Program-made: the position numbers and the translations under genes
Virus record (IMG/VR): IMGVR_UViG_3300025887_000126
Coordinates: 1-26,382 of that record
Length of the DNA: 26,382 bases
Direction: 5' to 3' (one strand)
Origin: a virus
Shown here: positions 1 to 5,820 of the stretch, piece after piece
Position numbering within the stretch: the stretch's first letter is position 1
Layout: every line of letters begins with the position of its first letter
Notes under the pieces: generated by a model
The model's database searches: none
Seen by the model: the letters and a program-made list of their open reading frames with translations, nothing else
Told to the model about the DNA's origin: nothing

Positions 1-603
1 GTTGTGCTCGACGGTACGACGGCGTGGATCGACATGGACGTAGCTCTGGGCGCGTCGGTGCCTTATGTGACGGCGGCGTTTACGGTGAGCATCCCCGAAG
101 CCGTGCCGAGTGTCGGCTTCGTGCTCAACTCAGGTAACGGCACAGGCGACTGGCACCTGTCACTGTTTGACAGCAACCAGCGGTGGTTCCTGAAAGCTGA
201 GAATACCGCGGGCTCCTCTATGGGGTCGGTGTACCTGACCGGTTCAGCCATGGCCACGGCTACTGAGCAGAAGTGGCTTGTTAAGACCCGCGTAGGTTCG
301 CAGCAAATCTGGATCGACGGTGTGCTTGCACTGGATACTGCCCTCAACGGTAATGCACAGAAGTCACCAATCCTGATCGGTGCAGGCAATATCGCTGGTG
401 GTGCAATGGGTGTGCTGCATGTCTCGAACATGTGGTACTCCATCGAGGACAACACCACAGCGGTCTACTCCGACTTCTACGACGGCGGTGGCAACGCGGT
501 GTACTCGGGGACAGTCGCGGGCATGGTCCCACTTGTGGACCTGAAGTCTCTCGCAGACTGGAACGCCAGTACCTACGCAGTCGGCACGTTCGTGGCGGCA
601 TAA
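1..603 (+). CDS. Tail/fibre structural protein with lectin-like C-terminal domain (5' end outside window)
   Basis: The frame is open from the first base, so this is the C-terminal part (about 200 residues) of a longer gene. It is rich in Gly, Ala, Thr, Ser and aromatic residues, with alternating beta-type segments such as WHLSLFDSNQRWFLKAEN, QQIWIDGVLALD and ILIGAGN. This pattern is typical of concanavalin/LamG-like jelly-roll domains at the ends of phage tail fibres and appendages that bind host surface glycans. That reading is based on pattern only; no catalytic motif is visible. The gene ends in TAA and is followed within 20 bases by an intrinsic terminator. Its base composition is clearly more GC-rich than the genes that follow (frequent GTG, GCG, GGC, ACG), as expected for a receptor-binding gene acquired by recombination. 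A decoration or tail-sheath protein is an alternative. Confidence 0.6.
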   Translation, partial: VVLDGTTAWIDMDVALGASVPYVTAAFTVSIPEAVPSVGFVLNSGNGTGDWHLSLFDSNQRWFLKAENTAGSSMGSVYLTGSAMATATEQKWLVKTRVGSQQIWIDGVLALDTALNGNAQKSPILIGAGNIAGGAMGVLHVSNMWYSIEDNTTAVYSDFYDGGGNAVYSGTVAGMVPLVDLKSLADWNASTYAVGTFVAA

Positions 604-615
604 GGAGAACGACAG

Positions 616-651
616 GTGATACCCCCGCTTAGATTTAGGCGGGGGTTTTAA
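616..651 (+). other. Orphan ribosome-binding site and 11-codon ORF running through the terminator
   Basis: The stop codon of the lectin-like gene overlaps AAGGAG (602-607). Eight bases later a GTG (616) opens an 11-codon frame encoding MIPPLRFRRGF, which ends at TAA 649-651. The whole terminator hairpin lies inside this frame. It could be a relic of a former downstream gene start, a leader peptide whose translation would unfold the terminator, or chance. Nothing in the sequence decides between these. Confidence 0.25.
621..649 (+). terminator. Rho-independent terminator after the lectin-like gene
   Basis: A perfect 8-bp stem, ACCCCCGC (621-628) with GCGGGGGT (639-646), encloses a 10-base loop and runs straight into TTTT (646-649). 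It should separate transcription of the upstream tail gene from the packaging genes. The loop heptamer GATTTAG (632-638) is complementary to CTAAATC at 654-660, so an alternative or pseudoknotted fold is possible. Confidence 0.85.
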
Positions 652-674
652 GTCTAAATCAAGTTCTTTACTTT

Positions 675-702
675 TTGATGCTTCCAATTTATTTAGTAAA
701 TT
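675..702 (+). promoter_or_regulatory. Candidate sigma70-type promoter for the late packaging genes
   Basis: The 604-730 gap follows a terminator, so a promoter is expected here. The best match seen is TTGATG (675-680), a 16-base spacer and TAAATT (697-702), each 4 of 6 to consensus. N4 late genes are known to be read by host sigma70 polymerase from weak promoters with help from a phage single-stranded DNA-binding protein, so a poor match is not surprising. TAATAC at 711-716 is an alternative -10. The assignment is tentative. Confidence 0.3.
686..702. repeat. Short inverted repeat in the late promoter region
   Basis: AATTTA (686-691) and TAAATT (697-702) form a perfect 6-bp inverted repeat around TTTAG. 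It overlaps the proposed -10 element. It could be an operator or simply a result of AT richness. Confidence 0.3.
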
Positions 703-730
703 TAAGTTCTTAATACTGGAGATTCTTAAA

Positions 731-1411
731 ATGCTAACACTTGGAGCTGTGCAAGAAACTCTCCCTGCACAACATCGACAAAATATTACTCAGGATATGG
801 TTGATCAGCTCAACTCCTTGTCAAAGGATCCTGAAGAGGCCCGGTATATCCGGGATAATTTTGTGACTTTCTCTCAGGTTTTACAAGAAGGTCGTTACAA
901 GGTTGGGGATTATGTCCGTGCTGTGATGTATGTCTCTCACAAGGTCATGGGTAAAACAAACTTGGATGCTTATCGAGCAACCTTCCCTGATCGCTATGCG
1001 TCGATGAAGAATGCCGGGAAAGAAGCCAAGGACATTGCTTCGATTGTGACTGCCTACAACAAAGGGCAGTTGGTCACGAAGATCATGGAACGTGCGATGG
1101 TTCCTACTTGGATTCTGAATCAAGATGTATTCCAGTCTGCCATCAATACTCAGTATGAATTGATGATGGACATTGATGTTTCACCAAAGGTCCGGAGTGA
1201 TGCAGCAAACAGCTTGCTGACCCACCTGAAGAAACCAGAAGCCACACACAAGACAGAGCTGAAGATCGACATTGGTCTGAACGATGGTATGGCTGCCCTT
1301 GAGCAGCAGCTCGTTGCTATGAGTCGGAAGCAGCTTGATCTGATTGAACATGATCCCAATGTCTCTGCGAATGACATCGCAGCATTACCCATGAAGACGG
1401 TGAATCCATGA
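731..1411 (+). CDS. N4 gp69-like protein, candidate small-terminase/packaging partner
   Basis: This is a 226-residue, soluble, mainly helical protein with no signal peptide or membrane segment. The ATG has GGAG (718-721) nine bases upstream, and the gene's TGA overlaps the terminase ATG by four bases (ATGA, 1408-1411), which indicates translational coupling. In N4-like phages gp69 lies directly upstream of the large terminase and is conserved. A role as small terminase subunit is inferred from this position and from the mixed charged helical composition. I see no clear helix-turn-helix signature. The middle (RYIRDNF...QEGRYKVGDYVRAV) and the helical C-terminus (MAALEQQLVAMSRKQLDLIE) could mediate oligomerisation. 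The gp69 position is fairly secure, the function is not. Confidence 0.6.
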   Translation: MLTLGAVQETLPAQHRQNITQDMVDQLNSLSKDPEEARYIRDNFVTFSQVLQEGRYKVGDYVRAVMYVSHKVMGKTNLDAYRATFPDRYASMKNAGKEAKDIASIVTAYNKGQLVTKIMERAMVPTWILNQDVFQSAINTQYELMMDIDVSPKVRSDAANSLLTHLKKPEATHKTELKIDIGLNDGMAALEQQLVAMSRKQLDLIEHDPNVSANDIAALPMKTVNP

Positions 1412-3033
1412 TCCAAGGTGAAGACTTCGTCCCAGAAAAGACCGTAGATGATTACCTCAACGAGGTAGACTTCATGATGCTCAACAGTCACGCTGGGTAC
1501 ATTCCCAGTGAGTTCTCGTTGAAATTCATGAACTTCATCAAGCTGGTCAACGGAGATCAGGGCGAAGACAACAAGACACCGGTCATGCACCTTGCTATGT
1601 TGGACAAGCTGGCCAGCAAAGAGAAGAAGATCGCCAACCTCTGTGCTCGTGGTACGGCGAAGACCACTCTCTTCATGGAATACCTGACTCTGTATCTGGC
1701 AATGTTTGGAACCCTCCCTAACTTTGGAGTGGTCACTGGGATGTTGTACATCTCGGACTCGATGGACAACGGTGTAAAGAGTGCTCGGAACTCAATCGAG
1801 TTTCGATACAACAACTCTGAATTCCTTCAGGCATGGATCCCCAAAGCAAAGTTCACTGAGAATTATCTGGAATTTGAGAACAAGCGTGGACACAAACTGG
1901 GCGTAAAGATGTTCGGTGCGAAGTCTGGTATCCGGGGTACAAAGATCTTCGGGAAACGTCCTGTGTTGGCAGTGATGGATGACTTGGTTTCAGATGCTGA
2001 CTCCAAATCCCAGACTGCCATGGAAGCAATCAAGGACACAGTTTACTCCGGAGTCCAGTATGCGTTGGATCCAACCCGGAACAAGATGATCATGAACGGG
2101 ACACCGTTCAATAAGAACGACATCGTCTATGAAGCAATTGAGTCCGGAGCATGGCATGTCAACGTGTGGCCGATCTGTGAGAAGTTCCCCTGCTCTCGTG
2201 AAGAGTTTCGTGGAGCTTGGGAAGATCGCTTCACCTATGAGTATGTCTTCGAGCAGTACAACTCTGCCAAGAAAGAGGGAAAGTTGAAGAGCTTCCGTCA
2301 AGAACTTATGCTCCGGATTACTTCGGATGAATCTCGTCTGGTTCAAGACTCTGAGATCCTCTGGCGTCCACGAGCACCCGTGCTCCAGAAGAAGCAGAAC
2401 TACAACTTCTACATCACCACTGATTTTGCTACGTCGTCGAAGCAGACAGCCGATTACTCGGTACAATCAGTGTGGGCATACAATCAATCTGATGAGTGGC
2501 ACTGGGTTGATGGGGTCTGTGAACGCTGGACCATGGACAAAGCTATTGATCAACTTTTTGAGTTTGTTGACGAATACCAACCTCAAGGTGTAGGTGTCGA
2601 GATCAGTGGACAACAACAAGGATTTATCCAATGGTTAATGAACGAAATGAATTACCGGAACAAATTCTTCAACCTGACGAACCAGAAGGGGAAACCTGGT
2701 ATCCGGCCAACCACAGACAAGCTGGCCCGTTTCAATATGGTTGTCCCATTCTTCAAGGCAGGAAAAGTGTTTTTCCCAAGTGAGTTGAAAAATACGAAGA
2801 CACTTGGTATCTTCATAGAACAGATCGCCCTTGCAACCAAGGACGGTATCAAAGGCAAAGATGACTGCATCGACACGATTTCCATGTTGCAGTATATGAA
2901 TCCTTGGACCCCCAGCTCAGATACGATGGACGATGGTGACATTTCATCAGTACGTTCGAACCAAGTTTGGGGTAGTAATTTACTCACTCCTGATGATACA
3001 GATGAAACGCAATATGGATCCTATGTGGTCTGA
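1408..3033 (+). CDS. terL: Terminase large subunit (N4 gp68-like)
   Basis: This is the 541-residue DNA-packaging motor, which pumps phage DNA through the portal and cuts concatemers. The N-terminal ATPase carries a variant Walker A, CARGTAKTT, with Lys85 and Thr86 (the xRGxxKS/T style also seen in T7-type terminases), and a Walker B, VLAVMDD, ending at Asp191-Asp192. The C-terminal RNase H-fold nuclease has acidic residues in the expected order: Asp339 in ITTDFA, Glu398 in VGVEIS, and Asp485/Asp486/Asp489 in KGKDDCID. Both domains look intact and the length is normal for the family. The start overlaps the upstream stop by four bases, so translation is probably coupled. The protein acts with the gp69-like protein upstream and the portal encoded at 5821-8151. 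Confidence 0.93.
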   Translation: MIQGEDFVPEKTVDDYLNEVDFMMLNSHAGYIPSEFSLKFMNFIKLVNGDQGEDNKTPVMHLAMLDKLASKEKKIANLCARGTAKTTLFMEYLTLYLAMFGTLPNFGVVTGMLYISDSMDNGVKSARNSIEFRYNNSEFLQAWIPKAKFTENYLEFENKRGHKLGVKMFGAKSGIRGTKIFGKRPVLAVMDDLVSDADSKSQTAMEAIKDTVYSGVQYALDPTRNKMIMNGTPFNKNDIVYEAIESGAWHVNVWPICEKFPCSREEFRGAWEDRFTYEYVFEQYNSAKKEGKLKSFRQELMLRITSDESRLVQDSEILWRPRAPVLQKKQNYNFYITTDFATSSKQTADYSVQSVWAYNQSDEWHWVDGVCERWTMDKAIDQLFEFVDEYQPQGVGVEISGQQQGFIQWLMNEMNYRNKFFNLTNQKGKPGIRPTTDKLARFNMVVPFFKAGKVFFPSELKNTKTLGIFIEQIALATKDGIKGKDDCIDTISMLQYMNPWTPSSDTMDDGDISSVRSNQVWGSNLLTPDDTDETQYGSYVV

Positions 3034-3056
3034 TTTTCTCGAAAGAGGGTAACACT

Positions 3057-3752
3057 ATGATCCCATTTAATTCCTTCAGCCAACGTCTGGCTTTCGGTCA
3101 ACTGAAAAACACATCTGCCGTGGATGAAGATAACCTTGGGGTTATCTGCCCAAAACACTATGGAACTATTTTGTCTTTGACCAATCAAGGTTTAGTAGAT
3201 CTGTCAACACGGTTTCCATTGATTAAAGGTCAAGTCGATTTGACATTTGTCTTGAACCAGAACATATACCCACTGACTCAAGCCAATCTGGGAACATCTC
3301 TCACAGATTCTCCGGATGATACATTTCTTGATGACGAGTTTGTGAAGGTGCTGGATCTGTTCGATGCAATCGGAGATCGACATGTGGTCAATACTAGTGG
3401 TCACATTCTGACACCATCATTCAACACTCTTCGTTTTACAGATGCGAAGATTACTGAATTCACAGAGATTGCTTCTCCAGACCCAGCACGGATTCGCATT
3501 CGCTATCAAAAGAAACATCCAACAATTACTTCGACTGGGAATATCAATTTACCCCCGAATCTAGAGACAGCATTGCAACTCTTCGTTGCATCGTTGTATA
3601 TAAGTCATATGGGCGGACCTGACCACTCAGCCAAAGGCGATAGCTATTATGCCGCCTACCTCCGGCACATCGGTGAGGATGAAATGAAAGATTTATCGTC
3701 CACCTCCGAAGTTGAGGAAAACGATAAGTTTACAAACCGGGGGTTTGTATAA
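3057..3752 (+). CDS. N4 gp67-like neck/tail connector protein
   Basis: This is a 231-residue protein following terminase after 23 bases, with AGAGGG as ribosome-binding site. Its position matches N4 gp67, a virion protein. The N-terminal half has beta-type segments (QVDLTFVLNQNIYPLTQ). The C-terminal part contains LPPNLETALQLFVASLYIS followed by HMGGPD and YYAAYLRHIGED, a helical pattern like that of head-tail adaptor proteins that bind below the portal. The adaptor reading is inference from this pattern and the context. The acidic C-terminal tail ends directly at the start of the next gene (TAA then ATG, no gap). Confidence 0.6.
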   Translation: MIPFNSFSQRLAFGQLKNTSAVDEDNLGVICPKHYGTILSLTNQGLVDLSTRFPLIKGQVDLTFVLNQNIYPLTQANLGTSLTDSPDDTFLDDEFVKVLDLFDAIGDRHVVNTSGHILTPSFNTLRFTDAKITEFTEIASPDPARIRIRYQKKHPTITSTGNINLPPNLETALQLFVASLYISHMGGPDHSAKGDSYYAAYLRHIGEDEMKDLSSTSEVEENDKFTNRGFV

Positions 3753-4094
3753 ATGGCTGACTTAAAAGATCCGAACCTAATCGGGGAAGTATTCAACCAG
3801 CGAGCTGCAATTCTGACGTTCATGGGATCGTTGGGTGGTAGCGTGCGAGCTGCTGTTTTGAAGACAACTTGGCGTGAAGGTCTTCGTGTGGTATTCGTTG
3901 GTGGAGCTGTCGCATTTGGCGTCGGTGTACTTGGGCCTGTAATCATGAAACCGTGGATTGGCGAATTACCTGATGAAATGGCTGGAGCTTTAGGGACTCT
4001 AACAGCCGCCTCCTTTTTTGTTGGTTTGGTGGCAGTAACACTCGTTGAGCGATTCATTTCTGGTCCTACTGATGGAGGTGGAAATGAGGCATAA
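3753..4094 (+). CDS. Holin candidate
   Basis: This is a 113-residue membrane protein. Two clear hydrophobic helices are visible at about residues 44-65 (VVFVGGAVAFGVGVLGPVI) and 77-100 (GTLTAASFFVGLVAVTLV). A weaker third segment (ILTFMGSLGGSV) lies near residues 20-31. Between them is the basic, aromatic stretch KTTWREGLR. Small size, Gly/Ala-rich helices and position at the head of a cassette with endolysin and spanins fit a holin, which permeabilises the inner membrane at the time of lysis. The start follows the previous stop directly. No topology or dual-start motif is obvious. It could instead be an antiholin or another small membrane protein. Confidence 0.65.
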   Translation: MADLKDPNLIGEVFNQRAAILTFMGSLGGSVRAAVLKTTWREGLRVVFVGGAVAFGVGVLGPVIMKPWIGELPDEMAGALGTLTAASFFVGLVAVTLVERFISGPTDGGGNEA

Positions 4095-4629
4095 TAACCA
4101 AAGTATAAAGGTTTTTCGGGCAGAAAAAACAACCAAGAACCAAGATGACTTCAAGGTTCTGGTAGTTGGTTTAATGATTTCAATTATAATTCTTCTCATG
4201 ATCCCATTCGTAGGTACTACCTATGATAAACAGTTTGCTGAACGTCCGTTTCTAACTGCGACCGTTGAGATCGTGAAGACAGATGACTATGAGCTTCCAA
4301 TGCTTCTGTATGATGCAGATGCGAAGCAGCATGTACAGGCAACATGGATTGCCACTATCCGGGATGCAAAAGACATTCGTTTGGAGACTCGTCGTGGAAA
4401 CGGAGATTACATTGTTCGTGAAGACAGTCCTCGTCTTTGGACATGGGAAGCCTTCTTCGACAATGAGTCAGGTGGTGCTTCTCCTCGTGTTCCAGAACAA
4501 CCTTTCATGGTTTGTCTGCGTTACACATCTCGGACTGTGGACACCAACACGGTCGATGAGACCCCGGAAGTTTGCAGCAAGGTTTTCTACCCTAGTGAGG
4601 GAACCCCAATCGTAGAGGAAGTCCAATGA
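4084..4629 (+). CDS. Single-pass membrane protein of the lysis cassette, unknown function
   Basis: This 181-residue protein starts at the ATG at 4084, because GGAGGTG (4074-4080) sits just upstream. The ATG at 4072 and the TTG at 4045 lack such a site. It overlaps the holin candidate by 11 bases and the endolysin by four. A basic cytoplasmic N-terminus is followed by one strong membrane segment (VLVVGLMISIIILLMIPFV, about residues 26-44) and a roughly 135-residue periplasmic domain of beta character with two late cysteines (MVCLRY and EVCSKVF) that could form a disulfide. The layout suits a signal-anchor protein working in the periplasm during lysis, for example a holin regulator or lysis-inhibition factor. 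The context is the only support for that and I do not recognise a family. Confidence 0.6.
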   Translation: MRHNNQSIKVFRAEKTTKNQDDFKVLVVGLMISIIILLMIPFVGTTYDKQFAERPFLTATVEIVKTDDYELPMLLYDADAKQHVQATWIATIRDAKDIRLETRRGNGDYIVREDSPRLWTWEAFFDNESGGASPRVPEQPFMVCLRYTSRTVDTNTVDETPEVCSKVFYPSEGTPIVEEVQ

Positions 4630-5303
4630 CTATTTCCGTTCGTGATTACCAGATCCGGTGCAACTCGCTTGCTCTTCCTGGTTCAACTGTCCTGAAGGTT
4701 GACGGGATGAATGGCCCGAACACCCGTCGGCAGATTGCCATCGTGAAGAATGCGATGCAGGTAGATGACGATGAAGACATCATGGATCCCTCCGGGATCT
4801 TTCGTGTTCACTGGCACTGGGCTGCGTCCACGTACACGGTGAACTGGAACGTGGTGAAACACTACAACGGTGTGTTTGACAAAGATGGCAACAAGCATGA
4901 CGGTGGGACACCTCCTCAACAGCAAGCTGTCTACCTCTCCGGCAAGTACGGCGTGAGCCATACCTTCAATGCCAACACAGGTGCTGTCGGTCTCTCTGTG
5001 GCAGCCATGGCTGAAGCCAAGGTGACAAACTGGGGAACTGGTGTCGTCGATCAGGGGAAGTACCCTCTGACTTGGGAAGGCATTGATGGGATGCTGAAGG
5101 AGACTGTGAAGCTGTGTCGTGAATTCGACATCAAGCCATCTCCGTGGACAACCATCACTCATGCTGAGGTCCAGACCAACATCGGGATCAAGCAGAAGAA
5201 CAAGTGGGACATCCGGGTTCTTCCGGACAATCCGACCAAACTTCTGGGTGAAAAGGAAGCCGGGGACATGCTCCGTGCTCGAATGATGGAGAAATTCTGG
5301 TGA
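4626..5303 (+). CDS. Endolysin: zinc N-acetylmuramoyl-L-alanine amidase with N-terminal peptidoglycan-binding segment
   Basis: This is a 225-residue protein predicted to cut the bond between muramic acid and the stem peptide at lysis. Residues about 5-46 resemble a peptidoglycan-binding domain (LKVDGMNGPNTRRQIAIV, the usual vDGxxGpxT pattern). The catalytic part looks like the Amidase_2/T7-lysozyme fold: His62 and His64 in RVHWHWAAS, a YNG segment near residue 81, SHTF, then His179 in THAEVQ and Lys193-Trp-Asp195 in KNKWDI. By analogy His62 (or His64), His179 and Asp195 would bind zinc. There is no signal peptide, so it needs the holin for release. The ATG overlaps the upstream TGA (ATGA) and its own stop overlaps the Rz GTG start. 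N4's own lysin is a muramidase, so this is a different enzyme class. Confidence 0.8.
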   Translation: MTISVRDYQIRCNSLALPGSTVLKVDGMNGPNTRRQIAIVKNAMQVDDDEDIMDPSGIFRVHWHWAASTYTVNWNVVKHYNGVFDKDGNKHDGGTPPQQQAVYLSGKYGVSHTFNANTGAVGLSVAAMAEAKVTNWGTGVVDQGKYPLTWEGIDGMLKETVKLCREFDIKPSPWTTITHAEVQTNIGIKQKNKWDIRVLPDNPTKLLGEKEAGDMLRARMMEKFW

Positions 5304-5635
5304 AATACCAACTCCAAATCATCGCTTTGATCGGAGGTCTCGCCCTGATGGGCGGGGCTTTCGTTTATGGGTATCACAAAGGTTCTCTTGCCGAATTGAC
5401 AAAAATCGCTGAAAAGACTGCTGAAACCCAAGAAGACTTGTTCGATCTGAATGAGGTGATTCGCAAACAGACTGAGGCTCTTCGTCAAGCTGAACGTGAA
5501 CGAGAGGAATTGATTGATGCACTCGAAGAAGAAGCCTCTGTGGCTGCTGGTTCTGATGGTCCCGGTGTTGTCACTACTGGGGGGATGCAGCGGCTCGAAC
5601 GTCGGTGGGGTCCGAATCCAAGAACTTCCAACTGA
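5300..5635 (+). CDS. Rz: Rz-like inner-membrane spanin
   Basis: This is a 111-residue protein starting at GTG 5300 and overlapping the endolysin stop by four bases (GTGA). An N-terminal membrane segment (IIALIGGLALMGGAFVYGY, residues about 7-25) is followed by a long charged coiled-coil region (about residues 29-80, rich in Glu, Lys, Gln and Ala). This is the standard i-spanin layout. It should pair with the outer-membrane lipoprotein encoded in the overlapping frame to fuse inner and outer membranes in the last step of lysis, and it implies a Gram-negative host. The family diverges fast, so the call rests on architecture and position rather than residue identity. Confidence 0.8.
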   Translation: MKYQLQIIALIGGLALMGGAFVYGYHKGSLAELTKIAEKTAETQEDLFDLNEVIRKQTEALRQAEREREELIDALEEEASVAAGSDGPGVVTTGGMQRLERRWGPNPRTSN

Positions 5636-5810
5636 CGTAACTGAACCTTGCCCACATCCTTTGGAAGTGATCCAAAGAGTTCGAGGTCTTTCCGTTGGTT
5701 CAGATGAGATCCGTATGGGTCGTCTAGGTGATGCGCTTATAGAGTGTGGCGCTGAGAAACAAATTGCTGTAAACGCAAATCAACAACTCATTGAGATCTT
5801 TCGAAACTAG
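5517..5810 (+). CDS. Rz1: Rz1-like outer-membrane lipoprotein spanin
   Basis: This 97-residue protein starts inside the Rz gene in another frame. ATG 5517 is preceded by GAGAGGA; the TTG three bases earlier is less likely. The N-terminus is a lipoprotein signal: basic KKK, hydrophobic core, and lipobox LLGGC with the lipidated Cys at position 24. The mature part is soluble, ends near PFAM-less helical sequence, and runs 175 bases beyond the Rz stop. It is therefore long for an Rz1 and not strongly proline-rich. Its stop codon overlaps the AGGAG that serves the portal gene. Out-of-frame overlap of an i-spanin by a lipoprotein is diagnostic for the Rz/Rz1 pair. Confidence 0.8.
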   Translation: MHSKKKPLWLLVLMVPVLSLLGGCSGSNVGGVRIQELPTDVTEPCPHPLEVIQRVRGLSVGSDEIRMGRLGDALIECGAEKQIAVNANQQLIEIFRN

Positions 5811-5820
5811 GAGTCGAATC

